Source of the DNA: Methylovirgula sp.
GTDB taxonomy: Bacteria; Pseudomonadota; Alphaproteobacteria; Rhizobiales; Beijerinckiaceae
Length of the DNA stretch: 7,636 nucleotides
Assembly (NCBI GenBank): GCA_030040215.1
Contig: JASHUD010000047.1
Coordinates: forward strand, 1 to 7,636
Reading direction: 5' to 3'
Position 1 is the first letter of the stretch; each line of letters begins with the position of its first letter. This document shows, piece by piece, positions 1 through 5,102 of the stretch. A program made the position numbers and the translations under genes. The notes under the pieces are model-generated. The model had not been told where the DNA came from and did not search any database. It was given only the letters and a program-made list of their open reading frames with translations.

Positions 1-1
1 G

Positions 2-127
2 GCTTCGGGTGGCGTGAGTCTCGACAACGCCGCGGCGATCGCGGCCTCGGGCGTCAATCTGATCTCGATCGGCCGGCTCACCCACAGCGCGCCTTCGCTC
101 GACATCGGGCTCGATTTCCTGGATTGA
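2..127 (+). CDS. nadC: Nicotinate-nucleotide pyrophosphorylase (carboxylating), C-terminal end only
   Basis: These are the last 41 residues of quinolinate phosphoribosyltransferase, which turns quinolinate and PRPP into nicotinate mononucleotide, CO2 and pyrophosphate in de novo NAD synthesis in the cytoplasm. The visible tail starts ASGGVSLDNAAAIAASGVN and runs into ISIGRLTHSAPSLDIGLDFL before TGA. The SGG(V/I) turn, the G(V/I)(D/N)-ISxGxLTHS strand and the final LDIGLDF are the family's C-terminal signature, from the phosphate-binding end of the barrel. The gene is cut by the window's left edge, so its start and the rest of the active site cannot be judged. No hairpin with a T-tract follows the stop. 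The next promoter-like sequence begins within about 20 bp, so transcription could read on into the toxin-antitoxin genes. Confidence 0.9.
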   Translation, partial: ASGGVSLDNAAAIAASGVNLISIGRLTHSAPSLDIGLDFLD

Positions 128-144
128 AGGTGGCAATTAAGTAG

Positions 145-184
145 TGTAACTTATCGCTTGACACTGTAACTTATTGCGTTACAT
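145..184 (+). repeat. Two tandem 20-bp direct repeats with internal dyads; likely HigA operators
   Basis: Copy 1 (145-164) and copy 2 (165-184) share TGTAACTTAT, then GC, then ACA, with 16 of 20 positions identical. Copy 2 holds a perfect dyad, TGTAAC-N7-GTTACA (165-183). Copy 1 holds a degraded version, keeping only TGT/ACA at the ends. The copies are exactly 20 bp apart, close to two helical turns, so two dimers would bind on the same DNA face. They overlap the -35 element and the predicted -10. Autorepression of higBA by the antitoxin through promoter palindromes is known for this family; that these particular sites bind HigA is inference. Confidence 0.65.
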
Positions 185-185
185 T
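158..185 (+). promoter_or_regulatory. Predicted higBA promoter
   Basis: A perfect -35 hexamer TTGACA lies at 158-163. A -10-like TACATT lies at 180-185 (four of six consensus positions) after a 16-bp spacer. The predicted transcription start is about 191-193, directly before the toxin GTG at 194, so the mRNA would have almost no 5' leader. The elements sit inside the tandem operator repeats, as expected for an autorepressed toxin-antitoxin promoter. The -10 is weak, so the exact start is uncertain. Confidence 0.55.
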
Positions 186-193
186 TTTTCTGC

Positions 194-478
194 GTGATTA
201 AAAGCTTTCGCGGCCGGGCCTTGAAACGCTTTTGGACGAAAAGCGATGCTTCCGGGCTTCGCTTCGATTGGGTCCGCAAGGTTGAGCGTCAATTGACGCT
301 TCTTAGCGAAGCGACGCGTCCTGAAGATATGAACGTCGTTACGTTCGGCTTTCATGCTCCGTCCGGCGATCAGACAGGACGTTTTGCGGTCACGGTATCG
401 CGCAATTGGCGCCTGACGTTCGCTTTCGACGGTCAAGACGCCGTCGCCGTTGATCCGGAGGATTATCATGGCCGCTAG
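194..478 (+). CDS. higB: HigB-type toxin of the RelE superfamily (ribosome-dependent mRNA endonuclease)
   Basis: A 94-residue protein that matches the HigB/plasmid-maintenance killer family along its whole length. It opens with MIKSFRGRALKRFW, has the central (A/T)xPEDMN segment, then the RNWRLTF strand, and ends DPEDYHGR. HigB toxins bind the ribosomal A site and cut mRNA. The residues I recall as needed for cleavage in the Proteus HigB (His54, Asp90, Tyr91, His92) are all present at the same numbers here, as is Arg73. The position of the usual Lys57 in the HxLKG motif is Ser (HAPSG, 54-58). The GTG start is forced: an in-frame TAA lies at 167-169 and no other ATG/GTG/TTG lies between. No Shine-Dalgarno precedes it. 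The 3' end overlaps the antitoxin by 11 bp, giving the toxin-first order typical of higBA. Codon use looks less GC-biased than in the genes downstream, consistent with acquisition. Confidence 0.88.
   Translation: MIKSFRGRALKRFWTKSDASGLRFDWVRKVERQLTLLSEATRPEDMNVVTFGFHAPSGDQTGRFAVTVSRNWRLTFAFDGQDAVAVDPEDYHGR
455..461 (+). promoter_or_regulatory. Strong ribosome binding site that sets the higA start
   Basis: CCGGAGG lies 6 nt before ATG 468, inside the last toxin codons. It fixes the antitoxin start at 468 rather than the in-frame TTG at 450. It contrasts with the toxin start, which has no such site, and would favour excess antitoxin. Confidence 0.75.
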
Positions 479-773
479 GGATGCAAAGCGTCCGCCGGTT
501 CATCCCGGCGAAATCCTGCGCGAGGATGTGCTTCCTGGTCTGAACATGCCTGTGGCCGCCGCGGCCAAGGCCCTAGGCGTGTCGCGTCAGGCGCTTCACC
601 GCGTGCTCGCCGGCTCGGCGGCGATTTCGCCGGAAATGGCGTTGCGGATCGGCAAGTTCTGCGGAAATGGCGCCGAAGTGTGGCTTCGTATGCAGGCGGC
701 ATACGATTTGTGGCATGCATCACGGCGGTTGGGCGCGCGGCTCACTTCGATCAGAACACAGCGGGCCGCATAA
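468..773 (+). CDS. higA: HigA-type antitoxin, helix-turn-helix (XRE family)
   Basis: A 101-residue partner of the preceding toxin. It has the HigA/VapI opening HPGEILREDVL (12-22). A helix-turn-helix follows at about residues 28-49, with AAKALGVSRQALHRVLAG as the recognition unit. The family-typical segment ISPEMALRIGKFCGNGAEVWLRMQAAYDLW spans 53-82. HigA antitoxins neutralise HigB by direct binding and repress their own operon; the tandem dyads at 145-184 are the probable targets. The start at 468 is chosen for its CCGGAGG site at 6-nt spacing. The basic tail RLTSIRTQRAA after residue 90 is not a feature I recognise. The gene overlaps higB by 11 bp and is almost certainly co-transcribed with it. 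Chromosomal pairs like this are usually stress or stability modules; its role here is not visible from sequence. Confidence 0.88.
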   Translation: MAARDAKRPPVHPGEILREDVLPGLNMPVAAAAKALGVSRQALHRVLAGSAAISPEMALRIGKFCGNGAEVWLRMQAAYDLWHASRRLGARLTSIRTQRAA

Positions 774-806
774 GGGCCGGATCCTTGCTGTCGCAATGTC
801 GCAGTT

Positions 807-838
807 GGTGTCCGGGACACCGCTTGGCAGTGCGCCAA
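807..838. repeat. Two adjacent 15-bp palindromes upstream of the rpmH promoter
   Basis: GGTGTCC-G-GGACACC (807-821) is a perfect palindrome around one central base. TTGGC-N5-GCCAA (824-838) follows two bases later and ends one base before the -35 element at 840. The first could form a small hairpin at the end of the higBA transcript, but it has no T-tract and so is not a convincing intrinsic terminator. The pair could be binding sites for a regulator of the rpmH promoter. No regulator can be named from sequence alone. Confidence 0.4.
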
Positions 839-839
839 A

Positions 840-869
840 TTGACTTGCCGCGCCGCTTGCCTCTATAAG
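840..869 (+). promoter_or_regulatory. Predicted sigma-70-type promoter of the rpmH-rnpA-yidC cluster
   Basis: TTGACT at 840-845 and TATAAG at 864-869 are separated by 18 bp (17 bp if CTATAA at 863-868 is used). This is the strongest promoter-like pair in the window and lies just before a ribosomal protein gene. The expected start near 876 would leave a leader of about 90 nt before rpmH. I see no clear riboswitch or attenuator in that leader. Confidence 0.7.
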
Positions 870-964
870 GCCCGCGGCTGCATCTTTCCTTTTCTATCGC
901 ATGTCCGGCGCGGCCGGGTTGACTGCGCAGGCGCGGGTGCGGCGCGACATTCGCGGAGTGAAAC

Positions 965-1099
965 GTGAAGCGGACCTATCAACCGAGCAAGCTGGTGCGC
1001 AAGCGTCGGCATGGGTTTCGCGCCCGCATGGCGACAGCCGGGGGCCGCAAAGTGATTGCCGCCCGCCGCGCGCGCGGCCGCAAGCGTCTGTCGGCCTGA
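965..1099 (+). CDS. rpmH: 50S ribosomal protein L34
   Basis: A 44-residue, highly basic protein that starts (M)KRTYQPSKLVRKRRHGFR and continues ARMATAGGRKVIAARRARGRKRLSA. It matches L34 at nearly every position and at full length (usual length 44-47). L34 binds 23S rRNA in the large subunit. The start is GTG at 965, supported by GGAG at 955-958 with 6-nt spacing; GTG starts are usual for this gene in Rhizobiales. A promoter lies about 95 bp upstream. It is followed by rnpA, the near-universal bacterial arrangement. The whole gene is contained in a second open frame (901-1554) that continues into rnpA; L34 is clearly the real product of its own frame. Confidence 0.97.
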   Translation: MKRTYQPSKLVRKRRHGFRARMATAGGRKVIAARRARGRKRLSA

Positions 1100-1161
1100 G
1101 CGCGCCCGACGCAGTCCGGCGTCCGACGCGGGAGCGGACCATCGCCAGCACGCAGGCCCGA

Positions 1162-1554
1162 TTGGCGCGGCTGACCAAACGCGCCGAATTCGTGAACGCC
1201 GCCAAGGGAAGGCGCGTTCATGCCGCGTGCTTCAGCCTGCAATCCATTCGTCGCCCGGCCGACAGCGCCGCGCCGCGTTTCGGCTTTACGGTGACGAAAA
1301 AGCTCGGTAATTCCGCGATCCGCAACCGTATCCGCCGCCGCCTCCGGGAGGCCCTGCGGAATTTGCCGGACCTTTCCGCGCATCCCGGATATGACTATGT
1401 GATCGTTGCGCGGCAGGCGGCGCTTAACCAAGCTTTTCCGGTCCTGCAAGAAGAACTCACCCGCGCCTTCGCGGAAATTCACGCGGCGCGCCCAGGCGGC
1501 GTTGCCAAACCGCGGCGGTTCGCCACTGCGACGGAAAAGAAGAGGAAGGATTAG
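1162..1554 (+). CDS. rnpA: Ribonuclease P protein component
   Basis: This is the protein subunit of RNase P, which removes 5' leaders from pre-tRNAs with the catalytic RNA. From TTG 1162 it is 130 residues (family about 110-130) and starts with the usual LTKRAEFVNAAKGRR. FGFTVTKKLGNSAIRNRIRRRLREALR (40-67) is the diagnostic RNR motif, with its basic RNA-binding helix. DYVIVAR (78-84) is the following core strand. A lysine/arginine-rich tail of about 20 residues ends the protein. The start is uncertain because there is no in-frame ATG or GTG near the conserved beginning. TTG 1162 has AGG at 1154-1156. The best Shine-Dalgarno (GGGAG, 1130-1134) instead points at an ATC at 1141. The frame is also open back to ATG 901, across all of rpmH. 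YidC begins 11 bp after the stop. Confidence 0.9.
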   Translation: MARLTKRAEFVNAAKGRRVHAACFSLQSIRRPADSAAPRFGFTVTKKLGNSAIRNRIRRRLREALRNLPDLSAHPGYDYVIVARQAALNQAFPVLQEELTRAFAEIHAARPGGVAKPRRFATATEKKRKD

Positions 1555-1565
1555 GTTTCGCCGCC

Positions 1566-3386
1566 ATGTCGGAAGACAATAGAAATCTTTATCTTGCGAT
1601 CGGGCTTTCGATCCTGGTCATCCTCGGCTGGAACTATTTCTACGCGGCACCACAGATGCAGCAGCAGCGCCAGACGCAGGCGCAAATGCAGCAACCGAAC
1701 ACGGCCCCCCAGCCCGGCTCCCCCACCGCGCTTCCGGCGGCAAGCCCCAACGCGCCTCCGCAGGGCGGCGTCACCAACGAAGGCCCGGGCGCGACCGAAA
1801 CGCGCGAAGCGGCGATCAAAGCCGATCCGCGCGTGTCGCTCGACAGCCGCGCTCTCTTCGGCTCGATCGATCTCAGGGGCGCGCGGATCGACGACGTATC
1901 GCTCAAGGCCTATCGCGAGACTCCCGATCCGCACAGCCAAAACATCGTGCTGCTGTCGCCCTTGGGATCGCCGGCGCCTTATTACGCGGAAGTCGGCTTC
2001 GTGAATAAGCCCGGCCAAAATCTGCTCCTGCCGACGCCGCGGACGGTCTGGAGCGCCGACGGCAAGACGCTCACCTCGCAGACGCCGGTAACGCTGACCT
2101 ACGACAACGGCCAGGGACTGGTCTTCCATCGCCGTATCGCCATCGACGACCATTACATGTTCACGGTCACCGACAGCGTCGAGAACAAGTCGGGCGCGGC
2201 GGTGACGCTTTACCCGTACGCGCTCGTCTCGCGGCACGGCAAGCCGAAGACTTCGGGCTACTCGATCCTCCACGAAGGCATGGTCGGAGTCATCGGCGAT
2301 TCCGGCGTCCAGGAGCCGACCTACGATTCGATCCTGAAAGAGCCGAAGGCAACCAAAAGCCTCGGCGGCACGGGCGGCTGGCTAGGCTTCACCGACAAGT
2401 ATTGGGCGGCCGTCGTCGTTCCCGATCAGCAGGTGCCTTACGAAGGCACGTTCTCGGCGCGCGGCGCGGCGCTGAAGATCTATCAGGCGGATTATCTCGC
2501 CGCGCCGATCACCGCGGCGCCGGGAGCGACGGCGCAGACCACTTCGCGCGTCTTTGCCGGCGCCAAGGAAGTGCAAACGCTCGATACCTATCAGAACGAT
2601 CTCGGCATCAAGAAATTCGAGCTGCTGATCGATTGGGGCTGGTTCTACTTCATCACCCGGCCGATGTTTCGGCTTCTCGATTTCTTCTACAAGTTCACCG
2701 GCAATTTCGGCATATCGATCCTGATCGTCACCGTGCTGATCAAGCTCGCTTTCTTCCCGCTCGCCAACCGCAGCTATCTGTCGATGGCGAAGATGAAGGC
2801 GGTGCAGCCGCAGATGACGGCGCTGCGCGAGCGCTATGCGAACGACAAGGTGAAACAGCAGCAGGAGCTGATGGAGCTCTACAAGCGCGAGAAGATCAAT
2901 CCGGTCTCCGGCTGCCTGCCGATGGTCATTCAGATCCCGGTGTTCTTTTCGCTCTACAAAGTGCTGTTCATCACGATCGAGATGCGGCAGGCGCCGTTCT
3001 TCGGTTGGATCAAGGACCTGTCGCAGCCGGATCCGACCAACGTCTTCACGCTCTTCGGCCTGCTGCACTATGACCCGACGAGCCTGCCGATCATCGGCCA
3101 TTTCCTGGCGATCGGCATCTGGCCGCTGATCATGGGCTTTTCGATGTTCATCCAGATGAAGATGAATCCCGAACCGCCCGACCCCGTACAGAAACAGATG
3201 TTCACCTGGATGCCGGTGATCTTCACGTTCATGCTCGGCAGTTTCCCTTCGGGCCTGGTGATCTATTGGACGTGGAACAATCTGCTCTCCGTGACGCAGC
3301 AGACCCTGATCATGCACCGCGCCGGGGTGAAGATCGAACTGTGGGGCAATCTCGCCAAAACATTCCGCAGGAAGGCGACGACGTGA
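1566..3386 (+). CDS. yidC: Membrane protein insertase YidC (Oxa1 family)
   Basis: A 606-residue inner-membrane insertase that places proteins in the membrane alone or with SecYEG. The layout is the long proteobacterial type. An N-terminal membrane segment (about 8-26) is followed by a Gln/Pro/Ala-rich linker (28-80) and a periplasmic beta-sandwich domain (about 85-345). The conserved five-helix core follows from about 355. Core landmarks are GNFGISILIVTVLIKLAFFPLANRSYLSMAKM (379-410), with Lys393 where E. coli has the groove arginine, the cytoplasmic coiled-coil hairpin (412-443), NPVSGCLPMVIQIPVFFSLYKVL (445-467), and the last helices at 547-580 with PSGLVIYWTWNN (561-572). The ATG at 1566 is preceded by AGGAAGGA (1543-1550), rather far away at 15 nt, and TAGG (1552-1555). 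It follows rnpA by 11 bp, so no yidD is present between them. A palindromic repeat starts three bases after the stop. Confidence 0.97.
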   Translation: MSEDNRNLYLAIGLSILVILGWNYFYAAPQMQQQRQTQAQMQQPNTAPQPGSPTALPAASPNAPPQGGVTNEGPGATETREAAIKADPRVSLDSRALFGSIDLRGARIDDVSLKAYRETPDPHSQNIVLLSPLGSPAPYYAEVGFVNKPGQNLLLPTPRTVWSADGKTLTSQTPVTLTYDNGQGLVFHRRIAIDDHYMFTVTDSVENKSGAAVTLYPYALVSRHGKPKTSGYSILHEGMVGVIGDSGVQEPTYDSILKEPKATKSLGGTGGWLGFTDKYWAAVVVPDQQVPYEGTFSARGAALKIYQADYLAAPITAAPGATAQTTSRVFAGAKEVQTLDTYQNDLGIKKFELLIDWGWFYFITRPMFRLLDFFYKFTGNFGISILIVTVLIKLAFFPLANRSYLSMAKMKAVQPQMTALRERYANDKVKQQQELMELYKREKINPVSGCLPMVIQIPVFFSLYKVLFITIEMRQAPFFGWIKDLSQPDPTNVFTLFGLLHYDPTSLPIIGHFLAIGIWPLIMGFSMFIQMKMNPEPPDPVQKQMFTWMPVIFTFMLGSFPSGLVIYWTWNNLLSVTQQTLIMHRAGVKIELWGNLAKTFRRKATT

Positions 3387-3388
3387 TT

Positions 3389-3494
3389 CCCTCTCCCCAT
3401 TCATGGGGAGAGGGTTAGGGTGAGGGGCCGGGGCATTTGGGGGTAACCATTCGGCCCTCACCCCGACCCCCTTTCCCCGCAAGCGGGGAGAGGG
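3389..3494. repeat. Three-hairpin palindromic dispersed repeat (REP-like, Rhizobiales type)
   Basis: This 106-bp element fills the yidC-engB gap. Hairpin 1 is CCCTCTCCCC-ATTCAT-GGGGAGAGGG (3389-3414), with a perfect 10-bp stem. Hairpin 2 pairs GGGTGAGGG (3418-3426) with CCCTCACCC (3455-3463) around a 28-nt loop. Hairpin 3 pairs CCCTTTCCCCGC (3469-3480) with GCGGGGAGAGGG (3483-3494), with one G-T wobble. The outer arms of hairpins 1 and 3 share the same CTCTCCCC/GGGGAGAG core. Such CCCTCTCCCC...GGGTGAGGGG units occur in many copies in Rhizobiales genomes, from general knowledge. They are usually intergenic and can act as partial terminators or mRNA stabilisers. No open frame inside it should be taken as protein. 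Confidence 0.85.
3486..3494 (+). promoter_or_regulatory. Ribosome binding site of engB lying in the arm of the repeat hairpin
   Basis: GGGAGAGGG, the right arm of hairpin 3, ends 6 nt (AAAAGA) before ATG 3501 and is the only Shine-Dalgarno-like sequence available. The same bases pair with CCCTTTCCC on the left arm, so the folded mRNA would hide the site. A second in-frame ATG at 3507 would be 12 nt away, so 3501 is preferred. Confidence 0.65.
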
Positions 3495-3500
3495 AAAAGA

Positions 3501-4154
3501 ATGCCTATGCCCGATAGAGAGGATTTCCGGGAAGCCGGCCGCAAGCTTTTCGCCGCCGAATGCGGCTTCATTCGCAGCGTGACGGAAATCGGGCAATTGC
3601 CGCCGCCCGGCCCGCACGAGATCGCTTTCGCGGGCCGCTCCAACGTCGGCAAGTCCTCGCTCATCAACGCGCTGACCGGACACAAAGCGTTGGCGCGCAT
3701 CTCCCGTACGCCGGGACGGACTCAAGCGCTTAATTTCTTCGCGCTCGGCGGGGCGCTCCGCCTCGTCGACCTGCCGGGCTATGGCTATGCCGCTGCGCCG
3801 CGCGAAGAAGTCGGCCGTTGGACGGAGCTCATCCAGGAGTATCTGCGCGTCCGGGCCCGCCTTTTGCGCGTATTCGTCCTCGTCGACGGCCGCCACGGGC
3901 TGCAACCGGCCGATCTCGCCGCGCTTGCCGATCTCGATAGGGCGGCGGTCTCCTATCAGGTGGTTCTCACCAAGGCGGACGGCGTCAAACCCGGCGAACG
4001 GGAGCAACGCCTTACCGAGACAGAAGCCGCGCTTGCCAAGCGCCCGGCCGCTTTTCCCGAGATTATTTTCACCTCTGCGGCCAAAGGCGAAGGAATCGCC
4101 GAACTGCGCGCCGCGATCGCCCGGCTTCTCGCCGAGCGCGCTCCTTCGCATTGA
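3501..4154 (+). CDS. engB: Ribosome biogenesis GTP-binding protein EngB (YihA/YsxC)
   Basis: A 217-residue TRAFAC-class GTPase that assists late assembly of the 50S subunit and cell division. All GTPase motifs are present: G1 GRSNVGKS (45-52), the G2 region with RISRTPGRTQ (66-74), G3 DLPGYG (90-95), G4 TKAD (157-160) and G5 SAAKGEG (192-198). FAGRSNVGKSSLINALTG and RTPGRTQALNFF are specific to EngB rather than to Era or Der. Length fits the family (about 195-220). The ATG at 3501 is used, with the site at 3486-3494. The gene is separated from yidC by the palindromic repeat and from argB by about 50 bp. It probably continues the upstream transcription unit. The order yidC-engB-argB is, as I recall, common in Rhizobiales. 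Confidence 0.96.
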   Translation: MPMPDREDFREAGRKLFAAECGFIRSVTEIGQLPPPGPHEIAFAGRSNVGKSSLINALTGHKALARISRTPGRTQALNFFALGGALRLVDLPGYGYAAAPREEVGRWTELIQEYLRVRARLLRVFVLVDGRHGLQPADLAALADLDRAAVSYQVVLTKADGVKPGEREQRLTETEAALAKRPAAFPEIIFTSAAKGEGIAELRAAIARLLAERAPSH

Positions 4155-4205
4155 GCTTCTCACGTCGAGACGCTAAAAGGCGCCACGTTGAGCCGGATGG
4201 GAACC

Positions 4206-5102
4206 ATGACAGAGACGCCCCAGGAGAGCGCGCAAAGACAGGCCGAAATCCTGATGCAGGCGCTCCCGCATATGCTGCACTACGACGACGCGATCGTCGT
4301 GGTGAAATATGGCGGCCACGCGATGGGCGACGAGGGGGTCGCCCGCCGGTTTGCGCGCGACATCGTTCTGCTCGAACAGTCGGGCGTCAATCCCGTGGTC
4401 GTGCACGGCGGCGGCCCGCAGATCGGCGCCATGCTTGCCAAGCTCGGCATCAAGTCCGAGTTCAGCGGCGGCCTCCGGATCACCGATCGCGCCACCGTCG
4501 AGATCGTCGAGATGGTGCTCGCCGGTTCGATCAACAAACAGATCGTCGGCTTCATCAATGCCGAAGGCGGCCGGGCGATCGGGCTTTGCGGGAAGGACGG
4601 AAATATGGTGACCGCCGTGAAGATGGTCTACACGGCCGAATCCGACAAAACCGGGCTTGAGGAAGAGATCGATCTCGGCTTCGTCGGCGAACCGGCGAAA
4701 GTCGATACCGCCGTGCTCGATTCGGTGCTCGGGCGCGAGTTGATCCCGGTGCTTGCGCCGATCGCGCAAAGCGCCGAAGGCGAGACCTATAACGTCAACG
4801 CCGACACATTCGCCGGCGCCATCGCCGGCGCGCTGAAGGCCAAGCGCCTGATCTTTCTGACCGACGTGCCCGGCGTGCTCGATGCGCAAGGCAACATCAT
4901 CAAGCAATTGCGCATCGACGAGATTCGCGCGCTGATCGCCGACGGCACGATCACCGGCGGCATGCTTCCGAAGGTCGAGACCTGCATCTATGCGCTCGAA
5001 CAGGGTGTCGAGGGCGTCGTCGTTCTCGACGGCAAGCTGCCGCACGCGGTACTCATCGAACTCTTGACCGATCACGGCGCCGGGACGCTGATCACGCGGT
5101 GA
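4206..5102 (+). CDS. argB: Acetylglutamate kinase
   Basis: Phosphorylates N-acetyl-L-glutamate with ATP, the second step of arginine synthesis, in the cytoplasm. From ATG 4206 it has 298 residues. Amino-acid-kinase landmarks are VVKYGGHAMG (32-41, catalytic Lys34), VVVHGGGPQIG (64-74), the acetylglutamate-binding NVNADTFAG (197-205), TDVPGV (219-224) and GGMLPKV (251-257, Lys256 for the transition state). A helical extension of about 28 residues before the first strand is the feature that, in arginine-inhibited enzymes, links dimers into a feedback-sensitive hexamer; arginine inhibition is therefore likely but inferred. The frame is open from TTG 4188 and has an ATG at 4197. I chose 4206 because MTETP resembles starts I recall from related bacteria and GGATGG lies just upstream, though the site is weak. 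The stop overlaps the next GTG by 4 bp. Confidence 0.96.
   Translation: MTETPQESAQRQAEILMQALPHMLHYDDAIVVVKYGGHAMGDEGVARRFARDIVLLEQSGVNPVVVHGGGPQIGAMLAKLGIKSEFSGGLRITDRATVEIVEMVLAGSINKQIVGFINAEGGRAIGLCGKDGNMVTAVKMVYTAESDKTGLEEEIDLGFVGEPAKVDTAVLDSVLGRELIPVLAPIAQSAEGETYNVNADTFAGAIAGALKAKRLIFLTDVPGVLDAQGNIIKQLRIDEIRALIADGTITGGMLPKVETCIYALEQGVEGVVVLDGKLPHAVLIELLTDHGAGTLITR

Noticed and set aside
807..821. Palindrome GGTGTCC-G-GGACACC as an intrinsic terminator of higBA
   Set aside because: The stem is short with almost no loop, and no run of T follows; kept only as a palindrome.
774..964. Replication origin near rpmH
   Set aside because: In some bacteria rpmH lies near dnaA and oriC, but no dnaA and no cluster of DnaA boxes is seen here, and in alphaproteobacteria the origin is usually elsewhere.
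1555..1565. yidD between rnpA and yidC
   Set aside because: Only 11 bp separate the two genes, so the gene is not at its common position in this genome.
1551..2273. Minus-strand open frame of 240 codons opposite the start of yidC
   Set aside because: Low-complexity Arg/Val/Ala-rich shadow of yidC with no recognisable domain.
3389..3494. CRISPR array or transposon end in the yidC-engB gap
   Set aside because: There are no regularly spaced repeats with unique spacers and no transposase or target duplication; the structure is three hairpins of a dispersed palindromic repeat.
2382..4163. Long minus-strand open frame of 593 codons opposite yidC, the repeat and engB
   Set aside because: It spans two strongly conserved plus-strand genes and the repeat, and its translation is rich in Arg/Asp/Glu/His in the manner of an antisense shadow of GC-rich codons. 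The part over the repeat is the familiar artefact translation of this repeat type.
4173..5075. Minus-strand 300-codon frame opposite argB
   Set aside because: Antisense shadow of a clearly conserved gene; no start signal or family features.
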